Counted from the stretch's first letter, positions 24,113-32,885 are shown. The stretch is 40,332 nt of DNA from Anaerolineaceae bacterium UBA5224 (GCA_002409365.1 DHUW01000052.1:1-40332), one strand, 5' to 3'. The notes: generated by a model from the letters alone, not told the origin. Made by a program: numbers and translations.

Positions 24113-25787
24113 TGACCTCCCTGATTTTCAGAGCCAATTGGATCGTAAATGCAGTTTCAGGATCCTTCAGGTCAATTTTCAACGTGTCGCGGATGCGGTT
24201 GATGCGGTAGATGACAGTGTTGTAGTGGGTGTATAAAACCTCAGAGATCTTGCGTAAATTGCCTCCGTGTTCGAAATAAGCCTCCACGGTTTCGAGCAAT
24301 TTACCATCATGTTCCTCATCGTACTTAATGAAAGGTTCCAACACCTCATTGGCATAATCAACCAGGTTCCCCCGCAATTCCGGGATGCCAAACAAACGGC
24401 TGATGCCCATTTCTTCATAGAATCTGTAGTGCTGGCGATTCTTTTGCGGGCCACCCATCAAAATCCGAACTACCTGCTTGGCTTCCTGGAGACTCTCACC
24501 AAGTTTGTCATAACCGGGATATGCTTGCCCCACACCCACATAACAGTAATTAGCAACATTTAACTCTTTGGCTACTTCCAATAACAAGTAGATAAAGTGT
24601 TTGGTTTGCATTGCACGGGTTTCTGTGCTCAGGTTTTGATCAAACTCGAGCAAGAAGTAAATACCATCAGGTTTGGTTGCTGAAATATACCGGGTGGATG
24701 CTTCCCGTTGGACCCGGCTGAGAATTCCTGTCAGGACCAGGCTCGTTTCCTGGATTCTACGGTTACGTAATAGAGCCGAACGGTTCTTTTCATCATATTC
24801 CAACCTGAGGACAACACATTGGTGATGAAGTGTTGGGGTAAAGCCATAGTATTCAGCGTCCATAATCGCCCTGGCTTGTGATTCAGGCTGATCGCTTAGC
24901 AAGAGTTCCAAAAAATTGGTGCGGTGAACATTTTCTCTCTGCATGACCGTCATACGGGTGACGATATGGAGCGCGATCAGAGAAGTAGCGGACTCTATCA
25001 CGAACAAGTCGCTCTTATTGATACAATCGTGGATATCCCAAATATAGATGAAGCCATAAAGGTTCTCATCAAAATAGATCGGAATGGTGTAACGCTGCAC
25101 TTTCTCGCCGTCAACCAGGTCATAACTAGTACGGATCTCGGTCAATCCCGGGTCTGTGAGGATACTCATAGATGGTGCAGACGCCGGCACAACATGACCC
25201 AGAATGGCTTCCCATTTCGGATCGCTAGATCGAAAAACGAAGCTTTTATGCACCTGATCGGAGATCATTGTCGGGCAACTGACAACCTGGCTGACCAGAT
25301 CAGCAAATTCTTCCATGCCTCCCCGCCTTAGCATGATTTCTTTAATCTGGTTGTTAAAGCCGTTGATCTTTTCGAGCAAACGGGTTTGTTCACCAATAAT
25401 GTATGAGAATATCTCTTTCATCAAATCGCCATAAGATACACCTTGAGGGATTTTGATGATCGGAAAGCCAAGTTGGTTGGCGGTCTGGAGTACGCTTTCT
25501 GGCAGTTTTTCGATATAGCGTTTCACCTTAATGCCCATACCGCAGACCCCTCGTTCAACCAATGACGGGATAAGGGTGTTGAATGCATCCAAATTGGCGG
25601 CAAAGGAAAAAGCCGTGGTCAGAAGTAGCTCACCAGAGCGTACCCAGTCGAGAATATCCGGTACTTCCATCACGTTCACGGAGGTTATTACGTTGTCCAT
25701 CCCCGTCTCGCCGGCGATAATCTCAGCCCCAGCCAGCAATTCGATGTTGAGGATGTCACGTAAACGAACTTTCAGTGCTTTTTGCAT
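24105..25787 (-). CDS. PucR-family transcriptional regulator
   Basis: A 560-residue regulator of the PucR type, a family controlling purine and related N-compound catabolism. The N-terminal PucR domain begins VRLRDILNIELLAGAEIIAG and includes VPDILDWVRSGELLLTTAF. A GGDEF-like linker region follows, and the C-terminal helix-turn-helix (HTH_30) reads VEAYFEHGGNLRKISEVLYT then HYNTVIYRINRIRDTL. I chose the ATG at 25787, about 10 residues before the domain; 25811 is also possible, but a longer frame to 26060 would run into the divergent amidase gene. As the first gene of the leftward operon it probably regulates itself, the amidase and the hydroxylase genes, via the inverted repeats at 25882 and 27395. 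Confidence 0.92.
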   Translation of the reverse strand: MQKALKVRLRDILNIELLAGAEIIAGETGMDNVITSVNVMEVPDILDWVRSGELLLTTAFSFAANLDAFNTLIPSLVERGVCGMGIKVKRYIEKLPESVLQTANQLGFPIIKIPQGVSYGDLMKEIFSYIIGEQTRLLEKINGFNNQIKEIMLRRGGMEEFADLVSQVVSCPTMISDQVHKSFVFRSSDPKWEAILGHVVPASAPSMSILTDPGLTEIRTSYDLVDGEKVQRYTIPIYFDENLYGFIYIWDIHDCINKSDLFVIESATSLIALHIVTRMTVMQRENVHRTNFLELLLSDQPESQARAIMDAEYYGFTPTLHHQCVVLRLEYDEKNRSALLRNRRIQETSLVLTGILSRVQREASTRYISATKPDGIYFLLEFDQNLSTETRAMQTKHFIYLLLEVAKELNVANYCYVGVGQAYPGYDKLGESLQEAKQVVRILMGGPQKNRQHYRFYEEMGISRLFGIPELRGNLVDYANEVLEPFIKYDEEHDGKLLETVEAYFEHGGNLRKISEVLYTHYNTVIYRINRIRDTLKIDLKDPETAFTIQLALKIREVNG

Positions 25788-25881
25788 AGGTCGTTTCTCA
25801 TCCTGCTGCATATTGTACTCAAAGTTTACCACAACTTCATTGTGAAACAGGGACAATAAGTTATAAAAATTTAGCGATATT

Positions 25882-25898
25882 CTGTTAATTCTTAACAA
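25882..25898. promoter_or_regulatory. Candidate operator in the pucR/amidase divergent region
   Basis: TGTTAA-TTC-TTAACA (25883-25897) is a perfect 6-base inverted repeat, extended to CTGTTAA / TTAACAA. It lies about 60 bases before the amidase start and 95 before pucR, ideal for control of both. A matching site lies before the hydroxylase genes. Confidence 0.5.
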
Positions 25899-25958
25899 CA
25901 GCCGTGCGGTCAAAAATCTGTAAAATTCACTTACCTTTCTAAATGTTGAGGTTACAAT

Positions 25959-27368
25959 ATGGCTATGCTGGAATTGGATATCACTACCTATCATCAAGCC
26001 CTCCTTGATCGCCAGCTTACATCTGAGCAACTGGTCACTTTCTATCTCGACCGGATTCAACGGTTTGATTGTGCATTATCGAGCATTATTTCTATTAACT
26101 CTGACGCGATCGAACTTGCACGTAAATATGATGAAGCACTGCGAGATACAGGAAAATTATGCGGGAGCTTACATGGCATCCCGGTTCTCATTAAAGACAA
26201 CATCGAAACAAAAGAACTGCCCACCACAGCTGGGAGCTTGAGCCTGGAAGGTTTTTCGACTGGTAAAGACGCTGATCTGGTCAAGCGCCTGAAAAAAGCC
26301 GGGGCGATCATCCTGGCCAAAACCAACTTGCATGAATTTGCCATTTGGGGCGAGTCGATCAGTTCGATCAAAGGTCAAACCTTAAATCCTTATGACCTGA
26401 CTCGCACTCCAGGAGGTTCAAGCGGAGGTACTGGTGCAGCCCTGGCAGCGAATTTTGGCATGGTAGGCATCGGAACAGATACCATCAATTCGATCCGCTC
26501 CCCATCCAGCGCCAACAACCTGGTAGGGATACGCCCGACGGTTGGATTGGTCAGCGCTGAGGGCATAGTGCCTTACTCACTCACCCAGGATACCGCCGGA
26601 CCGATGGCACGAACATTGGCCGATGCTGTTGCCGTCCTAAAGGTAATTTCGGTTCGAGACCTACCTGAGGTCAGTCTATCTGGTTATCCAAGAATTGGTG
26701 TCCTCAAATCCTTTTTTGGGTCAGAACCGATCAACGAAGAAGTCAATTGCGTTATGGCGAAAGCTCTCACTGAATTGAAGACTTCCGGCATGACCCTTGT
26801 CGATATCGATGACAACGTCAGCATTGATCAGCTTGTTTCTAAGGTCAGTGTGCATCTGTACGAACTGAAAGCGCACCTGAATGGTTATCTTGAGAGAGTC
26901 GGTGCACCTTACCCAAGCATTGATGCCATTTTAGAGAGCGGCTTGCATCATCCTGGCATTAAAGACAACCTGGTCCTCACAAATCACCTGGATATCGGCT
27001 CACAAGAGTACGCAGACCGAATGGAAAAACGAACCAAGCTTCAAGCTCAGATTCGCTCTCTATTTAGAGATCATCAGCTGGACGCGCTGGTTTTTCCACA
27101 CCAGCAGCGCTTGGTTTGTCAGGTTGGTGGATCCCAGATCCAACGCAATGGTGCGCTTTCGGCTATCACCGGATTCCCTTCGATTTGCCAACCAGCCGGC
27201 TTCTCCACACCTACAACAGATGCTCCCATCGGCGTACCAATTGGTTTTGAGCTGCTTGGTTTACCAGATACTGAGCCTCTGCTGATTGAGATTAGCACGA
27301 TTTATCAAGAACAATTCTCCAAACGCCGTCCTCCGATCGAGGCGAATTGGCGTTGTGATGTTTTATAA
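25959..27368 (+). CDS. Amidase-signature family hydrolase
   Basis: A 469-residue amidase of the Ser-cisSer-Lys family. Lys79 lies in VLIKDN, the cis-Ser is Ser154 in PGGSSGGTG, and the nucleophile Ser178 lies in GTDTINSIRSPSS. In most members the residues before the nucleophile are GG (DTGGSIR); here they are IN, which could reshape the oxyanion hole and select substrates. It opens the rightward arm of the island, divergent from pucR, with GTTGAGG 7 bases before the ATG. Hydrolysis of an amide or ureido intermediate such as oxamate is plausible but unproven. No indole or glutamyl-tRNA amidotransferase partner genes are nearby, so it is not GatA. Confidence 0.87.
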   Translation: MAMLELDITTYHQALLDRQLTSEQLVTFYLDRIQRFDCALSSIISINSDAIELARKYDEALRDTGKLCGSLHGIPVLIKDNIETKELPTTAGSLSLEGFSTGKDADLVKRLKKAGAIILAKTNLHEFAIWGESISSIKGQTLNPYDLTRTPGGSSGGTGAALAANFGMVGIGTDTINSIRSPSSANNLVGIRPTVGLVSAEGIVPYSLTQDTAGPMARTLADAVAVLKVISVRDLPEVSLSGYPRIGVLKSFFGSEPINEEVNCVMAKALTELKTSGMTLVDIDDNVSIDQLVSKVSVHLYELKAHLNGYLERVGAPYPSIDAILESGLHHPGIKDNLVLTNHLDIGSQEYADRMEKRTKLQAQIRSLFRDHQLDALVFPHQQRLVCQVGGSQIQRNGALSAITGFPSICQPAGFSTPTTDAPIGVPIGFELLGLPDTEPLLIEISTIYQEQFSKRRPPIEANWRCDVL

Positions 27369-27394
27369 ATAGAGTTGAAGGAAGAACGTGATAA

Positions 27395-27411
27395 TTGTTA
27401 ATTTTTTACAA
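27395..27411. promoter_or_regulatory. Second operator-like inverted repeat upstream of the hydroxylase genes
   Basis: TTGTTAA-TTT-TTTACAA has the same 7-3-7 layout as the site at 25882-25898, with one mismatch in symmetry. It lies 137-153 bases before the FAD-subunit start in a 179-base gap that is otherwise AT-rich and without a gene. Confidence 0.45.
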
Positions 27412-27547
27412 GCGGATATTTTTTACGTTATGTTAAAATAATGACCGAGAGAAACTTTTTAAACAACATGAATGCAAATTTCGCAAAACAAATTTACCGT
27501 GATTTCAAGACTCTTTTAAAAAAATAAAAGGTAAAAAGGAGGCTTTT

Positions 27548-28399
27548 ATGCTAAGTAGATTTCAATACTTCAAGCCCCACAACCTCAATGAAGCAGTTCA
27601 ATATCTTGACAAGGAAGCAAATTCTTTTGTCCTCGCTGGTGGCACTGACCTAATGATTCTGCTGCGCAGAAACGTTATCAATGCTGAACACATCGTCGAC
27701 ATCAAGGCACTTCCTGAAACCGGCGTCTTCGAATATACAGAAGGCACTGGTTTGAAGATCGGCGCTGCGGTTGTGGTAAATCGTGTGGTTGATTCGGAAG
27801 TTGTCAACTCCAGGTATCGTGCGCTCCATCAAGCGGCGGCATCTCTGGCATCTTTCCAGTTACGCAACCGCGCCACGGTAGTCGGAAACATCTGTAACGC
27901 ATCCCCAGGGGCAGATTTACCCCCTGCTCTGCTGGTTTACGACGCCGTAGTCAATATTGCTGGTCCCCAGGGGACTCGGCAAGTGCCGCTGCATCAATTC
28001 TTCACTGGTGTGAAACGTACAGTTTTGCAGCACGGTGAACTGGTTGTTTCGGTTGAATTGCCTGAGTCAGGCGAAGGCGATAAGAGTATCTATTTGCGCC
28101 AAGCCAGACTGCGCGGCCACGACCTGGCAACTGTTGGTGTCGCCGCCCGTGTCAAACCGGATGGTAAAGTTGCCATCGGTATTGCTGCCGTCGCCCCCAC
28201 ACCGCTGCGTTTGTTTGCTCTCGAAGATCAAATCAACGCTCGCGGACTTTCACAGGAAACTATCGAATGGGCAGCAGAAGAAGTTAAAGAGCACATCCAC
28301 CCTATCACTGATGTTCGCTCCTCAGCAGCATACCGCCTGCAAATGGCATCGGTTTTGCTTAAGCGCTGTCTGCTCGCTCTTATTGCCAAGGAGGATTAA
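27548..28399 (+). CDS. Molybdenum hydroxylase FAD-binding subunit (CoxM/XdhB-like)
   Basis: A 283-residue FAD subunit of a three-subunit xanthine dehydrogenase-family enzyme that passes electrons from the iron-sulphur subunit to the acceptor. The first FAD-binding loop is FVLAGGTDLMILLRR (about residues 27-41), and the second is ATVVGNICNASPGADLPPAL (about 115-134). The CO dehydrogenase flavoprotein C-terminal domain follows (YLRQARLRGHDLATVGVAAR). A strong AAAGGAGG precedes the ATG. The next gene starts two bases after the stop. Confidence 0.92.
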   Translation: MLSRFQYFKPHNLNEAVQYLDKEANSFVLAGGTDLMILLRRNVINAEHIVDIKALPETGVFEYTEGTGLKIGAAVVVNRVVDSEVVNSRYRALHQAAASLASFQLRNRATVVGNICNASPGADLPPALLVYDAVVNIAGPQGTRQVPLHQFFTGVKRTVLQHGELVVSVELPESGEGDKSIYLRQARLRGHDLATVGVAARVKPDGKVAIGIAAVAPTPLRLFALEDQINARGLSQETIEWAAEEVKEHIHPITDVRSSAAYRLQMASVLLKRCLLALIAKED

Positions 28400-28401
28400 G
28401 C

Positions 28402-28938
28402 ATGGACAATAATAAAGATTGCTCTATGTACACCGAACATGTTGATTCAGGTAAGCGCAAAGTGACCCTGAGTTTAACAGTGAACGGTCACCAGGTTGTT
28501 CGCGATGTTGATCCCAGTATGTCGCTGCTTCACTTCCTGCGGGACAACATAAAGTTGTTCGGGACCAAAGAAGCTTGTGGCGAAGGGGAGTGCGGTGCCT
28601 GCACAATCATTATGAACGGGAAAGCCGTAACCTCATGTATCGTCTTGGCAGTCGAAGCCGAAGGTGCACAGATCACCACAGTTGAAGGTCTGGCAAAAGA
28701 TGGGAAACTTAGCATTCTGCAAGAAGAATTCATCAGTGAAGATGCTCTTCAATGCGGATACTGCACCCCTGGTTTTCTGATGTCAGCACGTGCTTTACTG
28801 GATTCAAACCCGAATCCCTCTGACGAAGAGATTGTCGAAGTCTTAAGCGGCAACCTTTGCCGCTGCACCGGCTACATACCGATTCTTAATGCCGTTAAAC
28901 GCACGATAGAACGTGAACAAAAGGAGTTGGGAAGATAA
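28402..28938 (+). CDS. Molybdenum hydroxylase 2Fe-2S subunit (CoxS/XdhC-like)
   Basis: A 178-residue iron-sulphur subunit. The plant-ferredoxin-type cluster is bound by Cys59, Cys64, Cys67 and Cys79 (ACGEGECGAC and later SC), the second cluster by Cys118, Cys121, Cys153 and Cys155 (CGYC and CRC). It shuttles electrons from the molybdenum site to the FAD subunit. The first about 20 residues are extra compared with typical family members. The ATG follows AAGGAGGATTAAGC, and the stop overlaps the start of the large subunit by one base. Confidence 0.94.
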   Translation: MDNNKDCSMYTEHVDSGKRKVTLSLTVNGHQVVRDVDPSMSLLHFLRDNIKLFGTKEACGEGECGACTIIMNGKAVTSCIVLAVEAEGAQITTVEGLAKDGKLSILQEEFISEDALQCGYCTPGFLMSARALLDSNPNPSDEEIVEVLSGNLCRCTGYIPILNAVKRTIEREQKELGR

Positions 28939-31349
28939 TGGCAAAGGCAGAGTATAAATCAAAATACAAACGAGTCGGTCAGCGTTATGACCGCAAAGAT
29001 GCCCGCGAGAAAGTAACCGGGCAGGCTGTTTATACCTACGACTTGGAATTGCCCGGCATGCTTTACGCCAGGTGCCTTCTCTCCCCGTACGCCCGCGCTA
29101 AGATCGTATCAATTGATACATCCAAAGCCAAAGCATTACCGGGTGTTCGCGCGATCCTGACCGGTGAGGATTCCGATATCCTGGTTGGCCTCTACATGCA
29201 GGACAAGCGCGTTTTGTCCCGTGGCGTGACCCGTTACCAGGGTGATGTGGTTGCCGCTGTCGCCGCAGAAGATGAAGAAACTGCTGAACGGGCAATTTCA
29301 CTGATCGACGTAGTATACGAACCGCTGGAACCAGTGCATGATGTTGACGAAGCCTTGGAAGGCAAGATTCTGGTCCACGAAGACATTAATGAACTCAAGC
29401 ATTATGTCGGTGTCTTCTTCCCTCAGAAAGACTCGAACATTGCCAGTTGGAACAAAAGTAAAAAAGGCGACCTCGAGAAGGCTTTTGCTGAATCCGATCT
29501 GGTCGTCGAGAATGATTTCTCACTCCCAGCTGTCGCTCATGTCCCCATGGAAACCCATGTGTCCATCGTCCAGGCTGACCCATTCTCCAACAAGATCAAA
29601 ATCTGGTCTTCCGCTCAGTCACCTTTCGCTATTCGTCAGATCATGGCTGATAGCTTCGGTGTGAGTGAGTCGGATGTGGAAGTTCACATTCCCTACGTTG
29701 GCGGTGGGTTTGGCGGCAAAGCGGGTATCCACCTGGAACCACTGGCCACTTTGCTCTCAAAAGCCGCTGGCGGTTTGCCAGTAAAAGTGCGCGCAACACG
29801 TGAACAAGAGTTCAACCAACTGCCGACCCGTGCCGGTATGCGCGGAAGAATCAAGACTGCAGCTAATAAAGATGGCAAGATCACAGCTATGCAGGCTGTG
29901 TATGACTGGGATAGCGGCGCTTACGCAGATTACGGCGTAAACGTTGGAAAGACCGCCGTTTACTCTGGTATCGGGCCTTATTCCATTGAGAATGCTTGCA
30001 TCGATTCGAAAACCATTTACACGAACAAAGTCTTCAGCACCGCTTATCGTGGTTTTGGTCACCTCGAAACCCACTGGTCCATTGAACGCCAGATAGACAT
30101 CCTTTCCCAAAAACTTGGCATTGATCCTTACGAGTTCCGTATGATGAACCTGTTGGAACCTGGGGACAAGACCATGAGTGGCGAGGTCATTACTGAAAGC
30201 TCTGGCAACCCCAAGGAATGTTTGACCGCCGTAGTCAAAGAAATCGGGTGGACTGGTCGCAAAACTGAAGAAGAGCGCCAGCGCGAATGGAAGACCGGTA
30301 AAGTCCGCGGTAAAGGCTTTGCTATGCTGCAAAAAGCACCTGCCATGCCCGCCAATACTGCTACATCTGTCGTCATGCAGATGAACGGTGACGGCCACGT
30401 CAAGATGATGATCGGTGCGGTTGATATGGGTCAGGGCGCTATCACTGCCTTATCACAGATCGCAGCCCAAGAGTTGGACATGCCGATTGAAGATATCGAA
30501 ATCTCAGCACAAATCGACACCCGATCCAATCCTTATGACTGGAACACCGTTGCATCGAAATTGACCTTCCTTGGTGGTAACGCAGTGGTCAAAGCCAGCC
30601 ACGAATTGCTTCATAAAATGAAAGTGATTGCCGGTCAGGTACTGCGCACTGATCCTGAAAATCTGCTCCATGCCAACGGCGAGATCTACCATCCGCATAA
30701 CCCCAATCGCCGCCTGAGCTACAAAGATATTGCTCTTGGTTATATGTACCCGGATGGCTCTGGCATAGGCGGACCATTGATCGCCAGCGGTAGTGTAGTT
30801 GCCGATGGTCTTACCAATCTGCACCCCGAAACTGGTCAAGGTAATCCTGCCGCTGTATGGACCTTTGGTGCCCATGCCGTGGAAATCGAAGTGGATGTAG
30901 AGACCGGGAGTGTAACTGTTCTCAAGGTCGCTTCTGCCTTTGATGTCGGTCAGGTTATCAACGAAAAACTGATCTACGGTCAGATTTGCGGTGGTGTACT
31001 GCAGGGTCTTGGTTCAGCACTGTTGGAAGGCTACAAGTTCAATAAAGACGAAAAACTGATGAATCCTTCCTTTACTGACAATAAGATCCCGACCATGAAG
31101 GACATGCCAGTAGAGATTGTCCCGATCTATATCGAGAATCCACAGCACAATGGTCCTTTAGGCGCTCGTGGTGTCGGCGAACACCCAATGATTTCTGTCC
31201 CCTCGGCAATTGGCAATGCAGTATACGATGCCCTGGGAATTAACTTCCACGTCTTGCCACTTTCACCAGAAGCAATTGTTCTGGGCATTCAAAGCGGAAA
31301 AAAGTCAATCCTGTGCACTGATGTCGATTGCCTGCCTGGGCGTCTGTAA
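28938..31349 (+). CDS. Molybdenum hydroxylase large (molybdopterin) subunit, xanthine dehydrogenase family
   Basis: An 803-residue catalytic subunit that would hydroxylate an N-heterocycle or aldehyde with water as oxygen source. The cofactor loop GGGFGGK is at residues 255-261, Arg371 lies in AYRGFGHLE, MGQG is seen near residue 496, and the catalytic Glu748 lies in GARGVGE. The loop AYRGFG rules out CO dehydrogenase, whose Cys-containing loop differs. In xanthine oxidase the residue after GGGFGGK is the purine-binding Glu; here it is Ala262, so the substrate may not be xanthine. Moco maturation genes are not in the window. It is transcribed with the two smaller subunits. Confidence 0.92.
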   Translation: MAKAEYKSKYKRVGQRYDRKDAREKVTGQAVYTYDLELPGMLYARCLLSPYARAKIVSIDTSKAKALPGVRAILTGEDSDILVGLYMQDKRVLSRGVTRYQGDVVAAVAAEDEETAERAISLIDVVYEPLEPVHDVDEALEGKILVHEDINELKHYVGVFFPQKDSNIASWNKSKKGDLEKAFAESDLVVENDFSLPAVAHVPMETHVSIVQADPFSNKIKIWSSAQSPFAIRQIMADSFGVSESDVEVHIPYVGGGFGGKAGIHLEPLATLLSKAAGGLPVKVRATREQEFNQLPTRAGMRGRIKTAANKDGKITAMQAVYDWDSGAYADYGVNVGKTAVYSGIGPYSIENACIDSKTIYTNKVFSTAYRGFGHLETHWSIERQIDILSQKLGIDPYEFRMMNLLEPGDKTMSGEVITESSGNPKECLTAVVKEIGWTGRKTEEERQREWKTGKVRGKGFAMLQKAPAMPANTATSVVMQMNGDGHVKMMIGAVDMGQGAITALSQIAAQELDMPIEDIEISAQIDTRSNPYDWNTVASKLTFLGGNAVVKASHELLHKMKVIAGQVLRTDPENLLHANGEIYHPHNPNRRLSYKDIALGYMYPDGSGIGGPLIASGSVVADGLTNLHPETGQGNPAAVWTFGAHAVEIEVDVETGSVTVLKVASAFDVGQVINEKLIYGQICGGVLQGLGSALLEGYKFNKDEKLMNPSFTDNKIPTMKDMPVEIVPIYIENPQHNGPLGARGVGEHPMISVPSAIGNAVYDALGINFHVLPLSPEAIVLGIQSGKKSILCTDVDCLPGRL

Positions 31350-31394
31350 ACATCAGACTGAAAAGTTAACTAACTAAACTCATCATCACTCAAA

Positions 31395-31426
31395 ATCGCC
31401 TTGCGTTCAATTGAACGCAAGGCGAT
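31395..31426. repeat. Perfect 32-base palindrome between hydroxylase and permease genes
   Basis: Half-site ATCGCCTTGCGTTCAA is followed at once by its exact reverse complement. There is no T run after it, so it is a poor terminator. As RNA it would make a long hairpin that could protect the upstream message, as DNA it could bind a dimeric regulator. The rest of the gap to 31517 is AT-rich leader with AAAGGAG before the permease. Confidence 0.7.
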
Positions 31427-31517
31427 GGAAGGAAAGGAGGGAATATCGAATAAAAGGTTTGCCATGATTTTTTTTACAGCATTATTTATTTATTAAATCT
31501 AAAGGAGAAAAATAATA

Positions 31518-32885
31518 ATGAACTGGTTCACAAAAGCTGACAGTGATATTGGTTACCTTCCGGATGAGACTCCCCCATTCTGGAAGATGTTGCTCTATGC
31601 TGTCCAGCAAGTTATCGTCATGTTCCCCGCTACCATTACAGTAGCTCTGATCACCAAATTCCATATTTCCACCACCATTTTCGCCAGTGGTTTTGCCACC
31701 CTTTGTTTCATTTTAGTTACCAAAGGCAAAATCCCTCTGTACTATGGCTCCAGCTTCTCTTATATTGGCGCCATCGTCGGCTTGGTTGGAGCAGATTACT
31801 TAGCTAGTGTTGCAATTCTGCCAGACGAATGGATCAAGATCGTTACCTTCGGTATCGTGATGTCTGGTTTGATCTCAATTGCTGCTGGCTTCCTTGTCAA
31901 TAAACTTGGCAAAGAAGTGATCGAAAAATGGCTTCCACCAACAATCACCGGTCCTATCGCGATGGTTATTGGTTTGACCCTGGCTGGCAATGCCTTGGGT
32001 GATGCAGCTCCCGCTGTTGCAGGTCCTCTGTTCGTTGACAACCTGGCATGGGTCGTTTCCCTGGTCACTTTGATCGCTACAATTCTGTTCTCGGTTTACC
32101 TGAGGGGCTTCCTTTCACAACTGCCTCTGTTCCTCGGTATGATCGTCGGCATTGTGACCGCTGCCATTCTTGGTGGAATCACAGGTGTTGACCTGTTCCG
32201 CCAGCTCCCCGAAGCAGTAGCCACCAATGGTCTCTTTGCTCTGCCCCACTTCACGGTTCCGACTATCCACTGGGGAGCTGCCCTGGCCATTATGCCAGTC
32301 GCACTCGCCACGATTCCGGAATCCACAGCACACATCTATCAACTGGATGTTTATATCAATGACCTGGCAAAGAAGCGCAACACTGAGAAGAAATACGACC
32401 TCGCTGGCCGCCTTGGCAGCAACCTGATCGGTGACGGTCTTGGTGATATTGTCGCCGGTTTCATGGGCGGTCCTGCTGGAACCAACTACGGTGAAAACAT
32501 CAGCACCATGGCAATTACCCGTGTGTTCTCAGTACCGGTACTGATCACCGCAGCAATTTTTGCCATGATCATTGCCTGCTTCACCCCATTAGTGAACGCC
32601 ATCTATTCGATCCCCCTGAGTGTTATTGGTGGTTTGGAAATCTACCTGTTCGGCGCCATCGCTGCCCAGGGTATCGCCATCATGATCGACAAGCAGGTTG
32701 ATATGTTCAGCGCTAAAAACATCGCTGTCATCGCTACCATCATGGTCATCGCCGTTGGTGGACAATATAAATTCGGCGGTATGATCCCCTTCTTCGGTGC
32801 ACAGCTGCCCGCGCTTGCTACCGCCTCCATCTTCGGTATTGTTTTGAACGCCCTGCTGAGCATCCGCAAGAAAAAAGAAGCTTAA
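31518..32885 (+). CDS. NCS2-family nucleobase permease, UraA-like
   Basis: A 455-residue inner-membrane nucleobase:cation symporter with about 14 hydrophobic segments. The NCS2 signature region reads TNYGENISTMAITRV, with Glu326 matching the substrate-binding Glu of UraA (YGENIG), and TIPESTAHIYQLD carries Glu268, matching the other UraA Glu. Xanthine and urate permeases of the family have a different signature (Q-N-N/T-G type), so uptake of uracil or a similar pyrimidine-like ring is more likely. It is last in the rightward arm of the island and ends at a strong terminator, so it probably imports the pathway's substrate. Confidence 0.9.
   Translation: MNWFTKADSDIGYLPDETPPFWKMLLYAVQQVIVMFPATITVALITKFHISTTIFASGFATLCFILVTKGKIPLYYGSSFSYIGAIVGLVGADYLASVAILPDEWIKIVTFGIVMSGLISIAAGFLVNKLGKEVIEKWLPPTITGPIAMVIGLTLAGNALGDAAPAVAGPLFVDNLAWVVSLVTLIATILFSVYLRGFLSQLPLFLGMIVGIVTAAILGGITGVDLFRQLPEAVATNGLFALPHFTVPTIHWGAALAIMPVALATIPESTAHIYQLDVYINDLAKKRNTEKKYDLAGRLGSNLIGDGLGDIVAGFMGGPAGTNYGENISTMAITRVFSVPVLITAAIFAMIIACFTPLVNAIYSIPLSVIGGLEIYLFGAIAAQGIAIMIDKQVDMFSAKNIAVIATIMVIAVGGQYKFGGMIPFFGAQLPALATASIFGIVLNALLSIRKKKEA

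Noticed and set aside
24105..26060. Longer 651-residue version of the PucR regulator
   Set aside because: The extra N-terminus would overlap the divergent amidase gene and has no PucR-like sequence; the domain begins just after the ATG at 25787.
16684..27368. Standard allantoin operon
   Set aside because: No allantoinase, allantoate amidohydrolase, ureidoglycolate dehydrogenase or carbamate kinase is encoded in the window.
27548..31349. Aerobic CO dehydrogenase
   Set aside because: The large subunit has AYRGFG rather than the Cys-containing active-site loop of true CO dehydrogenases.
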